Source of the DNA: Sphingomonas sp. So64.6b
GTDB taxonomy: Bacteria > Pseudomonadota > Alphaproteobacteria > Sphingomonadales > Sphingomonadaceae
NCBI RefSeq assembly: GCF_014171475.1
Contig: NZ_CP048817.1
Location: forward strand, 806,001 to 870,000
DNA length: 64,000 bases
Direction: 5' to 3'
Part shown: positions 8,310 through 16,109 of the stretch, one piece after another
Position numbering within the stretch: position 1 is the first letter of the stretch
Layout: every line of letters starts with the position of its first letter
The notes under the pieces: model-generated
The model's database searches: none
Told to the model about the DNA's origin: nothing
Seen by the model: the letters and a program-made list of their open reading frames with translations, nothing else
Made by a program: the position numbers and the translations under genes

Positions 8310-9076
8310 TTCTAGGCGCCCAGCATCCATATCCAGCCACTAATGGCCAACAATCCCAAGCTGACCCCCGTGTAGGCGATGCTCGTTCGAATGTCGCCGC
8401 GGCTTATCATCAACAGACCGAACGGGCGCAACGCCCGCCAGAACGCCAGCCCTGCGGCCCCGCCGAATACAAGAGCAATGACGAGCTGTGCGCTCAGTGG
8501 AAGGCAGCCGACGCCGCCGAAAAGGCCGCTTGGTGGGCAGCTTTTGCCGGATGGTTCGGAGGCCTCAGCTTCCTTGGTGTCTTGGCCGCCATCGGTCTGG
8601 CCTTTCACTCGAACTGGATCGCGCGCGATACGGCGAAACGCCAGCTTCGGGCTTATTTGGACATCGATTGCATAACAATCGCTAAGGGTAAACGAGATAA
8701 GGACAGACCTACAGAAACGAAATATAGCGTCAAACTCGTTCTGCGGAACTTCGGCAACACCCCAGCTAATAATGTCGTCATTATCGTCACTGGGCGACTT
8801 ACTAACTTCCGCTCTGAATTTTCGACCTCCACCGAGACCGTTGATGTCGCCGTTATTTCTCCCCTCGTTAAATTTACTTGCGTGATCAACAGCAGCGCCC
8901 CTGAGGAATTCTGGCGGAGCATGACCTCCGATGAAGTAGGTGGCGGAGCCCGATACGAGGTGCTTGGACGTTACGAAGACGTGTTCCGCCAGTCCCATAC
9001 GTTTAGCAGTGCCTTCGAGACCAAGGGGACCAAGCCTTCCTTTAGCTTCATTCCCGGCACTAGACATTCCACCTAG
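8261..9076 (+). CDS. Passenger membrane protein of unknown function
   Basis: 271 residues from ATG 8261, overlapping the DUF6471 gene by 49 bases. An N-terminal hydrophobic run (TAVGWLILGAQ, about residues 8-20) may be a signal anchor; a Pro/Gln-rich stretch follows, then DELCAQWKAADAAEKAAWW and a membrane segment (about 91-115), then a soluble domain beginning RQLRAYLDID. This CAQWKAADAA - membrane helix - LRAYxxID layout is recognisable from many hypothetical proteins of phages and mobile elements. Function unknown. The opposite strand is also open for 264 codons here; I regard that as a shadow. Confidence 0.65.
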   Translation: MPRGYRRIIITAVGWLILGAQHPYPATNGQQSQADPRVGDARSNVAAAYHQQTERAQRPPERQPCGPAEYKSNDELCAQWKAADAAEKAAWWAAFAGWFGGLSFLGVLAAIGLAFHSNWIARDTAKRQLRAYLDIDCITIAKGKRDKDRPTETKYSVKLVLRNFGNTPANNVVIIVTGRLTNFRSEFSTSTETVDVAVISPLVKFTCVINSSAPEEFWRSMTSDEVGGGARYEVLGRYEDVFRQSHTFSSAFETKGTKPSFSFIPGTRHST

Positions 9077-9194
9077 CGCCAGCAGCACCGCAAAAAAAAT
9101 AGACACGCTCTATGCTCCTTTTGGAGCGGCGTTAGGAGCAACACCACCGTTTGCGATACGTTCGCCCTCGGGAGTAAGGGCGTCGGTCATCGCC

Positions 9195-9219
9195 TTGGTG
9201 CGTTTACTACATAATGCCG
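9195..9219 (-). repeat. Right terminal inverted repeat of the IS1595-family element
   Basis: Reads ACTACATAATGCCG at its outer end; reverse complement matches 6140-6164 at 22 of 25 positions. Confidence 0.92.
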
Positions 9220-9227
9220 GAAGCGCT
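9220..9227. repeat. Target-site duplication, right copy
   Basis: GAAGCGCT, identical to 6132-6139. Confidence 0.93.
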
Positions 9228-10011
9228 GGAAGTGTCGATGGTGGCGAGCGTCGCCGGCACGCTGAACGGCGGGCGGCTGACCCGCACCCGGCCATTCCGC
9301 GCGCCGTATCATTCGGCGTCGATGGCGGCTTTGGTCGGCGGCGGACTCAAGGTAAAACCGGGCGAAGTCAGCCTTGCGCATCTCGGTGTGCTGTTCCTCG
9401 ACGAGCTGCCCGAATTCCAGCGCGCGGTGCTCGATTCGCTGCGCCAGCCGCTCGAAACCGGCTCGGTCAGCGTGGCGCGCGCCAATGCCCATGTGACCTT
9501 TCCGGCGCGCGTCCAGCTGGTCGCGGCGATGAATCCGTGCCGTTGCGGTCATCTCGGCGACGCGTCGCTGGCGTGTTCGCGCGCGCCGCGTTGCGCGTCG
9601 GACTATCAGGCCAAGGTCTCTGGCCCGCTGCTCGACCGTATCGACCTGCATGTCGATGTCCAGGCGGTGAGCGCCGCCGACCTTGTCCTGCCGCCGCCGG
9701 CCGAAGGATCGGCCGAAGTCCGCGCGCGCGTTGCCGCCGCCCGCGCGGTTCAGGCAGTGCGTTACGCCGACCATCCGGTGCGCACCAATGCCGAGATCGA
9801 CGGCACGCTGATGGAGGCTGTCGCGACGCCCGATGAGCCCGGCCGCAAGCTGCTTGCTCAGGCGTCGGAAGCGATGCGCCTGTCCGCACGCGGCTATACC
9901 CGTATCCTGCGCGTTGCGCGCACCATTGCCGATCTGGCGGGGAGCGAGGGGGTTGGGCGGATCCATATCGCGGAAGCGCTGAGCTATCGGCGGCAGGCGC
10001 CGCGAAATTAA
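9228..10011 (+). pseudogene. comM: comM, 3' fragment
   Basis: The C-terminal 261 codons of ComM: EVSMVASVAG, RPFRAPYHSAS, the Walker B region LFLDELPEF, and the zinc-like cysteine region NPCRCGHLGD...CSRAPRC, then the Mg-chelatase C-terminal helical domain. A free frame can start at ATG 9214 within the element's terminal repeat, but the product would lack Walker A and could not be an ATPase. Together with 5415-6139 it forms the complete 502-residue family length. Confidence 0.92.
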
Positions 10012-10030
10012 GAGCGCGCCGGCTGCGCGG

Positions 10031-10609
10031 TTATTCCAGCGCATGATGGTGCGGTGCTTGACGAAGTCCAGACCCTGCGATTCTGTCGACCCGCTCCATT
10101 GCCTTGCGGATTTCCTCGGCGATATTTTTCTCCTCCTCAGGCGGCGGCAAGGGGGGAGCCCAGATTCCGGGGCGGCGTGCGCGCAGCCATTGGTGCGCGG
10201 CGGTGACATCAGCGCGGACTTCGCGCTTGTAGCCCACGATCACCGGTTCTGCTGCGCCGGCCGGCAGATAGACGCGCACCGCTTCCTCCTCATAACCGAT
10301 CGCGCGCTCGTACAGCGCGCGTTCGACACGGTCGTCGGCAACGGATTTGCCTAGCTTCGTCGCCTCGGCAAACTCCGAGTAGACGGCGCGCCAGCGAAAG
10401 ATTGTGCTGTGCGAGACGCCGAACGCCTCGGCAAGCTCGCGATCGGTGAGTCCCTCGGCGTAAAGCTCTTTCGCCTGGCGGACATAAGCGGTTTGAAGGT
10501 TGAGGGTCGGGTTTCCATGCTTGCCGCGATAGTGCGGGTTGCGATGGGTTTGAATCGAGGTGCGCGATGAAAAGCGGGGGAGATATGGGACACCGGTTGT
10601 TGTATATCT
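10031..10609 (-). pseudogene. Orphan phage terminase small-subunit-like gene, start codon missing
   Basis: The minus-strand frame is open from a TAA at 10610-10612 to TAA 10031-10033. It encodes RGKHGNPTLNLQTAYVRQ, then a helix-turn-helix (YAEGLTDRELAEAFGVSHST, IFRWRAVYSEF), KSVADDRVERALYERAIGYE, YLPAGAAEPVIVGYK and DVTAAHQWLRARRPGIW. That order and the PAGAAEP - DTTAAxxWLxxRxPxxW endings are typical of terminase small subunits that recognise DNA for packaging. No ATG, GTG or TTG occurs upstream of or within the HTH; the first is a GTG at 10279, after it. No large terminase, portal or other phage gene is nearby, so this is probably a decayed prophage or mobile-element remnant. Confidence 0.6.
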
Positions 10610-10946
10610 TTAGTGTGCCTGACGAGCGCTATCGAGCAATTCTCGGACAAATAAATATATATTTATCAACTACTTAAGTGTATTTTTGAGCGTGCTCCTG
10701 CCTTTGGAGGTCGTGAGATAAGTATAGTGTCCCACAAATTAGGCGCGCTGGCCAAGCGCTCTGGGGCCGACGTAGCGAAGCCGACTTGTACACCGGCGGC
10801 GATGCGCTAGGCTGACCTTTCGTGCTGGGGCACGAGACGCAAGACGAGGCCGCGACGGATGCTGCTCTGACCGTTACGTCCATGGCATTTTCATCGCCGG
10901 CATCTTGCCGTCGATGAAATGGAGAAGGGCAAAAAGGGGAAACGAC
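10610..10946. other. Intergenic stretch without a recognisable gene
   Basis: About 340 bases between the terminase-like frame and the first DUF805 gene. Frames covering it on the minus strand are low-complexity shadows. An AT-rich patch near 10645-10680 could hold a promoter, but I see no convincing -35/-10 pair. The last 25 bases carry the ribosome site of the DUF805 gene. Confidence 0.5.
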
Positions 10947-11492
10947 ATGGAATGGATGATCCTGCCGCTCAAGAAATACTTCCAGTTCAGCGGCCGTTCG
11001 CGGCGCAAGGAATATTGGATGTGGGTGCTGTTTGTCGTGATCGCCTATGTCGTGTTGAGCATTCTCGATTCGGCGCTTGGCCTGGGCGGGCGCAGTTCGT
11101 TCAGCCCGAGCAGTGGCGCCAATCCGTACGGCGCGGGCGCGAGCGTCGGCGGGTATGTGTCCGGCGGGGTCCTGGCCAGCATCTTCGCGCTGGCCACGCT
11201 GATTCCGGGGATCGCGGTCAGTGTCCGGCGCCTGCATGATACCGATCGCAGCGGCTGGTGGCTCCTCGCGCCGGTCCTGCCTTATCTGCTCGGCGCGATC
11301 ATGCTCTTCGCTGGCGCGATGGGCGGTGGCGGCTTTCTGGCGATCCTTGGCGGGATCGCGATGTTCGTCGGTTTCGTCACCGCGATTGTCCTGCTCGTCT
11401 GGTATTGCATGAACGGCACCAAGGGCCCGAACCGGTTCGGCGAGGATCCGAAGGAAGACAGCGTCGAAACGCTCGCGGATACGTTTGCGTAA
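10947..11492 (+). CDS. DUF805 membrane protein, copy 1
   Basis: 181 residues from ATG 10947, which follows a ribosome site (AAGGGGAAACGAC). The DUF805 hallmark is plain: YFQFSGRSRRKEYWMW at the start, then a hydrophobic segment, then VSVRRLHDTDRSGWWLL and two more membrane spans, ending near GTKGPNRFGEDP. These are small inner-membrane proteins of unknown role. A close paralogue follows at 11645 with a nearly identical ribosome-site region and first 20 codons, so the pair arose by tandem duplication. The central loop (Gly/Ser-rich) differs most between the two. Confidence 0.88.
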   Translation: MEWMILPLKKYFQFSGRSRRKEYWMWVLFVVIAYVVLSILDSALGLGGRSSFSPSSGANPYGAGASVGGYVSGGVLASIFALATLIPGIAVSVRRLHDTDRSGWWLLAPVLPYLLGAIMLFAGAMGGGGFLAILGGIAMFVGFVTAIVLLVWYCMNGTKGPNRFGEDPKEDSVETLADTFA

Positions 11493-11644
11493 GATATGTT
11501 TGCGTAACATCGTGACTTGCCCCGTCCGGCGGCCTGCCGGACGGGGAAAACCGACATGCACAGCGCCTATGGCGCGCGGGGCGCGACCGTTCCGCGCTTC
11601 GTCACCGAATGATGCCGAAAAGGGCAAATAGGGGGAAAGATCAT

Positions 11645-12175
11645 ATGGAATGGATGATCCTGCCGCTCAGGAAATATTTTCAGTTCAGCGGCCGTTCGCG
11701 GCGCAAGGAATACTGGATGTGGACCTTGTTCGTGTTCGTGATGGGCTTCGTGCTGGGTTTCGTCGATACGATGCTTGGACTTGGCGGCGACGCCGCGCCC
11801 GTCGCCAACGAGCCGCCGGCGACCGCGATCTACAATGCGCTGATATCCGGCGGCATATTGTCGAACATATTCACGGTGTTGACGATCATCCCGGGGATTG
11901 CGGTCAGTGTACGGCGCCTTCACGATGTGGACCGTAGCGGCTGGTGGCTTCTGTCCTGGGCATTTCCGGTGCTGATCGTGCTGGCATTGCTGTTTTCCGG
12001 TTACGGCCAGAGCGCCGCCATCCTGGTGATCAGCGGCATTGCGTTGCTTGCGTTCGCAATCATCGGCCTCATGATCTTCGTCTGGGACTGCACCGACGGG
12101 ACGCATGGCCCGAACCGCTTCGGCGAGGATCCGAAGGACGACGGTATCGAAAGTCTCGCTGAGACTTTCGCTTAG
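11645..12175 (+). CDS. DUF805 membrane protein, copy 2
   Basis: 176 residues. Same landmarks as its neighbour: YFQFSGRSRRKEYWMW, IPGIAVSVRRLHDVDRSGWW, and a C-terminus DGTHGPNRFGEDPKDD. The N- and C-terminal thirds are almost the same as copy 1, whereas the second membrane segment and the loop around ANEPPATAIYNA have diverged. ATG 11645 follows AGGGGGAAAGATC. An imperfect hairpin (TGGCCGA at 12235-12241 with TCGGCCA at 12261-12267) lies downstream and may end the transcript, though it lacks a strong T run. Confidence 0.88.
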   Translation: MEWMILPLRKYFQFSGRSRRKEYWMWTLFVFVMGFVLGFVDTMLGLGGDAAPVANEPPATAIYNALISGGILSNIFTVLTIIPGIAVSVRRLHDVDRSGWWLLSWAFPVLIVLALLFSGYGQSAAILVISGIALLAFAIIGLMIFVWDCTDGTHGPNRFGEDPKDDGIESLAETFA

Positions 12176-12281
12176 CGCGGTCGCGCCGTGTCGGCATTAG
12201 GCTGCCGTCAAAAGCCGCCTGCCGGTGCGAGAACTGGCCGATTTGGTGGAACCCCGCCAGTCGGCCAAATTTCCGCTTGAA

Positions 12282-12357
12282 TGGTGGAGCTGAGGGGAAT
12301 CGAACCCCTGACCTCTGCAGTGCGATTGCAGCGCTCTCCCATCTGAGCTACAGCCCC
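12282..12357 (-). tRNA. tRNA-Ala (anticodon CGC)
   Basis: 76 bases on the minus strand beginning GGGGCTGTAGCTCAGATGGG and ending with an encoded CCA. The acceptor stem has the alanine identity pair G3:U70. The anticodon stem is CTGCA/TGCAG around the loop ATCGCAC, giving anticodon CGC. D-arm and T-arm (GGTTCGATTCC) are regular. Confidence 0.96.
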
Positions 12358-12610
12358 GCTCCACCCGGCCCCGGTCGGGAATTGGGGCAGGAAATATCGC
12401 CTCTAGCGAGGCTTTTTCCGGGATGCAACCGGCTCTCCCGCCACCATCATAAGCGCCAATGCGCCGAGCCGCACGACGCGGGCGACGATGTGTGAAGCGG
12501 CCCCGCCAAGTACCGGAACAAAAGGTTCTTTCAGTCCTTTCTTACATGCGAACGGTCACGCAAGACGATGTGCCCGACGCCCGCAGGACGATCATCTGAA
12601 AGGACTTGTC

Positions 12611-13669
12611 ATGGGTTATCAACGCAATCCTCGCATCGCAGGGCAGCAGGGCGAATATTACGGCGCCCGCGACCCGCAGGATACCGATCGCGGTTATGGT
12701 TTCGACCGCGGCGGCGCTTATTCCAGCGCGCGCGATTATGCCGCAGCAGGCGAATATGGCCGCGACGACGATCACTACGGTCCGCGCGAATATGGCCATT
12801 CCCGCTATGCCGAGCGCGAGCAGCGTTATGCTGGACAATCCGGGAGCCAATCGGGCTATCGCCAACAGCCTTATGGCCAGCGCGCCTACCGGCGCGATCA
12901 TGGTTTCCAGGGCAGCTACGCCTCCGACGGGCATCGCTTCACCGAAACCGATCAACCGCACGATTATGGCCGTGATCGAGGCGACAATGGCCAAGGCTAT
13001 GGGGGCCAAGGCTATGGGCGCCAGGGCTATGGCCGTCAGCCCCAGGGTTATGACTATGAGGAACGCGGTTTCTTCAACCGGGCTGGCGATGAGGTTCGCT
13101 CCTGGTTCGGCGATGAGGAAGCGGAGCGTCGCCGCGAACTCGACTCGCGCTATGACGAGCGTCAGGGTGGCAACTGGACCAGCCCCTATGCGCGCGACGA
13201 CGATTATCACAATTGGCGTCGCAGCCAGATCGACGCGCTCGATCGCGACTATCATGAATATCGCCAGGAAAATCGTTCGAAGTTCGAGAATGAGTTCGGC
13301 ACCTGGCGCAACGAACGCCAGACACAGCGTTCGTCATTGTCGAAGGTGGCCGAGCATATGGAAGTGGTCGGTTCCGACGACGAGCATATCGGGACGGTCG
13401 ACAAGGTACGCGGTGATCGCATCGTGCTGACCAAGAATGATCAGGATGCCGGCGGTCGTCACCATTCGATTCCGTCGCGCTGGATCGACAGCGTCGACGA
13501 CAAGATCAGGGTGCGCAAGACCGCCGAACAGGCCAAGTCGCACTGGCGTGACGAAGAACGCAATCAGGCGTTCTTCAACGAGGACCAGGACGGCAAGGCA
13601 GACGACGGGCGGATCGATGACAGCAGGGGTCCGCACGTGTTGAACAGAAGCTTTTCGGGTACTTATTGA
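12611..13669 (+). CDS. DUF2171 domain protein with a long low-complexity N-terminus
   Basis: 352 residues from ATG 12611 (ribosome site GAAAGGAC). Residues 1-160 are rich in Gly, Tyr, Arg, Asp and Gln, with short repeats of the type GYGGQGYGRQ. A charged region follows with WRRSQIDALDRDYHEYR, known from sphingomonad stress proteins. The C-terminal part, MEVVGSDDEHIGTVDKVRGD then HSIPSRWIDSVDDKIRV, is the PRC-barrel-like DUF2171 domain. Family members in sphingomonads are often under general-stress control. A GGAAC box about 100 bases upstream (12511-12515) could be half of an EcfG-type promoter, but the matching -10 is weak, so regulation is only a suggestion. Confidence 0.8.
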   Translation: MGYQRNPRIAGQQGEYYGARDPQDTDRGYGFDRGGAYSSARDYAAAGEYGRDDDHYGPREYGHSRYAEREQRYAGQSGSQSGYRQQPYGQRAYRRDHGFQGSYASDGHRFTETDQPHDYGRDRGDNGQGYGGQGYGRQGYGRQPQGYDYEERGFFNRAGDEVRSWFGDEEAERRRELDSRYDERQGGNWTSPYARDDDYHNWRRSQIDALDRDYHEYRQENRSKFENEFGTWRNERQTQRSSLSKVAEHMEVVGSDDEHIGTVDKVRGDRIVLTKNDQDAGGRHHSIPSRWIDSVDDKIRVRKTAEQAKSHWRDEERNQAFFNEDQDGKADDGRIDDSRGPHVLNRSFSGTY

Positions 13670-13774
13670 TCATCGGGCGCCCCTCTCCGACTGGGAGGGG
13701 CGAGCCACGCAACGGCGCGGGGCGAGAGTGGTTCTTCCCTTTCCCGCTCTTGCTCCGTCACCGCCTTGCGCTCC

Positions 13775-13806
13775 TCCCTCTCCCCCGAACGGGAGAGGGA
13801 TTTTTT
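13775..13806 (+). terminator. Intrinsic terminator
   Basis: TCCCTCTCCC pairs perfectly with GGGAGAGGGA around a six-base loop, followed directly by six T residues. It ends the DUF2171 transcript. A second GC hairpin without a T run sits at 13678-13703. Confidence 0.85.
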
Positions 13807-13864
13807 GCGTCAGGGACCGAGGATCTTCAGGGGGCGAGGATATTCGAAACGTCAGACTCCGAAC

Positions 13865-14770
13865 TCAGATAGGGCCGCCGAACGTGTCGCAGGTGCGTGG
13901 GTCGCCGCTGTCGAGGCCGCGCTTGAGCCAGGCCTGACGCTGCGCCGAACTGCCATGGGTAAAGCTGTCCGGTACGACACGCCCTTGCGTCTCACGCTGC
14001 AGCGTGTCGTCGCCGATCGCCTGCGCCGCGGTCAGGCCTTCTTCCAGGTCGCCCGGATCCATCCGGTCGCGATTGCGCGCGGCCCAGACGCCGGCATAGC
14101 AATCCGCTTGCAGCTCGAGCTTGACCGAGAGCGCGTTGCCCTCGGTCCGGCTGCTGCGCTGCATTGCCGACTGGACTTGGTCGGAGGTGCCAAGCAGGTT
14201 TTGGATGTGATGGCCGAATTCATGCGCGATGACGTAATTCTGCGCGAAATCGCCCTTTGCCCCAAAGCGGTCGGCGAGCTCCGCGAAGAAACTGGTATCG
14301 AGATAAATGCCCTGGTCGCTCGGGCAATAGAACGGCCCCATTGCGCTTTGCGCCGCGCCGCAGCCGGACTGGCCCTCGCCGCCGAAGAAAACGAGCTTGG
14401 GCGCGCGGAACTCGCTGCCGAGCAATTGCTTCCATGTGGCATCGGCCGAGCTGAACGCATTGCACGCGGCGCGGGCCGACGCATCGGTGGTGCAGGCGGC
14501 AGTGGCCGTACCATCGGCAACGCGCGGTTGTGGCTGGCCGACCGGCGCGGTCGGGGCAGAGAGTTGCGATATGCTGCCCAGGCCACCGCCGAAGAAGAAC
14601 ATCACCGCGACCAGCACCGCGACGCCGGCACAGCCAAAGCGGCTGAATACCAGTGGAATCAGGCCGAGGAGCAGTCCACCGCCACCACCGCCGCCAAGGT
14701 TGAAGCCGCCGCCACCCTGGCCGCGTTGATCCTCGACATTGATGTTGGGATCGAAATCGTCGAGCCGCAT
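13865..14770 (-). CDS. ypfJ: YpfJ-family neutral zinc metallopeptidase
   Basis: 301 residues from ATG 14770 (ribosome site GAAGGGGC). A Gly-rich N-terminus (residues 18-32) leads into one membrane segment (about 33-66). The protease domain carries YVIAHEFGHHIQ with HEFGH at 183-187 as the zinc site, ELQADCYAGVWA as the downstream glutamate region, and FTHGSSAQRQAWLKRGL near the C-terminus, all typical of YpfJ (PF04228). The active domain is expected on the outer face of the inner membrane. Substrate unknown. It is divergent from the patatin gene. Confidence 0.92.
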   Translation of the reverse strand: MRLDDFDPNINVEDQRGQGGGGFNLGGGGGGGLLLGLIPLVFSRFGCAGVAVLVAVMFFFGGGLGSISQLSAPTAPVGQPQPRVADGTATAACTTDASARAACNAFSSADATWKQLLGSEFRAPKLVFFGGEGQSGCGAAQSAMGPFYCPSDQGIYLDTSFFAELADRFGAKGDFAQNYVIAHEFGHHIQNLLGTSDQVQSAMQRSSRTEGNALSVKLELQADCYAGVWAARNRDRMDPGDLEEGLTAAQAIGDDTLQRETQGRVVPDSFTHGSSAQRQAWLKRGLDSGDPRTCDTFGGPI

Positions 14771-14935
14771 GGCGAATGCCCCTTCGTTGCCGTTACGGCA
14801 TGAATGCGCGGGCGGCGTGGTGGTTGCAAGACTTTGCCGTTTCGGCATGGTTTCGTAAGGGCGGCGATTGCGTGAAACGTGACAGCGATTTCATTAAACT
14901 GTCGTTGAACCGACGGCTTTGGCGGCCCATGTGCT

Positions 14936-16087
14936 GTGGCGATGGCCGACACAGAACCCGCTCCGAAGCCGCGCCGTCAGGCCAAGGCGCTGCCGTTGCC
15001 CGATTGCGTGGCGCTGGTCCTACAAGGCGGTGGCGCGCTCGGCAGTTATCAGGCCGGGGTGATCGAGGGCCTGGCGCACAACGCCATCGAGATCGACTGG
15101 GTTGCGGGCATTTCGATCGGCGCGGTCAATGCCGCGATCGTGGCGGGTAATCCGCCGGAGCGGCGGGTCGAACGCCTCAGCGCCTTCTGGGACACGGTGA
15201 CAGGCGCGTTGCCGAGCTTCCCGATCTTTCCCAACGACCACTTGCGCGAATTCATCCATGAATGGTCGGCCGGATTCGTTGCGATGACCGGCGTTCCAGG
15301 CTTCTTTCGTCCACGCATGGTTTCGCCGGTATTCGCCACGCCAGGCACACCCGAAGCGATGAGTTTCTACGATTCCGCGCCGCTGAAAGAGACGCTCGAC
15401 GCCCTGATCGACTGGGATCTGCTCAACCATGGACCGGTTCGGTTGTCGGTCGGCGCGGTTGATGTGGAGAGCGGCAACTTCCAGTATTTCGACACGACCG
15501 AACGAACGATCGACGCACGCCATATCATGGCGTCGGGCGCGCTGCCGCCGGGCTTGCCACCGATCGAGATCGATGGCCGCCTGTGGTGGGACGGTGGCCT
15601 GGTCTCGAACACACCATTGTCGCACGTGCTCGATCATCAGACCGCTGAGATGCTGGTGTTCCAGATCGATTTGTTCTCCGCCGCGACGGACAAGATGAAG
15701 ACCATCATGGACGTGATGGCGCGCGAAAAGGAAATCCGCTTTTCCAGCCGCACGCGTGAAATCTCGACCCAGTTGATGCGCACCCGGCAGGATCGCGAGG
15801 CGATGCGCAAGGTGCTCGCGAAACTGCCCGAGGGAATGCACGACGATCCCGATGTCGTCGCTCTGACCGCGCGAGCGGCGGAGGATCCGGTCAACCTCGT
15901 CCATCTGATCTACCGCGCCAATGCGTGGGAAGGCGGCAGCCGCGATTTCGAATTCTCCGCGCGGACCATGCGCGAGCATTGGGAAGCGGGCCAGCAGGCG
16001 GTGGCCGAAACGATGGCCAATTCGCGGCTGGTCGCGGCAAATATCCAAACCGGCAAAAGCGCCGCGTTCGATTGTACCGTGCGATAA
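14936..16087 (+). CDS. Patatin-like phospholipase with DUF3734 tail
   Basis: 381-383 residues (GTG 14936 or ATG 14942). Oxyanion loop LVLQGGGALGSYQAGV, nucleophile elbow GISIGAVNAA and catalytic aspartate in WWDGGLVSNTPL define a patatin Ser-Asp dyad hydrolase; the C-terminal part is of the DUF3734 kind. The next gene, 22 bases away, is a 3-hydroxybutyrate dehydrogenase. That pairing suggests a role in polyhydroxybutyrate or lipid turnover, the hydrolase releasing hydroxyacids that the dehydrogenase oxidises; this is inference from position only. Confidence 0.9.
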   Translation: MAMADTEPAPKPRRQAKALPLPDCVALVLQGGGALGSYQAGVIEGLAHNAIEIDWVAGISIGAVNAAIVAGNPPERRVERLSAFWDTVTGALPSFPIFPNDHLREFIHEWSAGFVAMTGVPGFFRPRMVSPVFATPGTPEAMSFYDSAPLKETLDALIDWDLLNHGPVRLSVGAVDVESGNFQYFDTTERTIDARHIMASGALPPGLPPIEIDGRLWWDGGLVSNTPLSHVLDHQTAEMLVFQIDLFSAATDKMKTIMDVMAREKEIRFSSRTREISTQLMRTRQDREAMRKVLAKLPEGMHDDPDVVALTARAAEDPVNLVHLIYRANAWEGGSRDFEFSARTMREHWEAGQQAVAETMANSRLVAANIQTGKSAAFDCTVR

Positions 16088-16109
16088 ATCTAATCGAAGG
16101 AGCTTCCCG

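Larger units (their letters stand above)
6140..9219. mobile_element. IS1595-family element with passenger genes, inserted in comM
   Basis: A 3,080-bp unit bounded by 25-bp inverted repeats that begin CGGCATTATGTAG and match at 22 of 25 positions, flanked by an 8-bp direct repeat. It holds an IS1595-type transposase (leftward) and four other genes: a small winged-helix-like protein, a truncated Panacea-domain protein, a DUF6471 protein and a membrane protein. Passenger genes are known in several IS1595 subgroups. Local stretches (for example 8650-8900) are AT-richer than the host, which fits acquisition from elsewhere. Deleting it restores comM exactly. Confidence 0.92.

Noticed and set aside
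10674..11627. 317-codon minus-strand frame
   Set aside because: Opposite the first DUF805 gene and intergenic DNA; low-complexity shadow.
12277..12495. Frame encoding NGGAEGNRTPDLCSAIAALSHLSY on the plus strand
   Set aside because: It is the well-known spurious translation across the antisense strand of a tRNA-Ala gene.
13678..13703. GC-rich hairpin as a second terminator
   Set aside because: Strong stem but no T tract; may be an intergenic palindrome instead.
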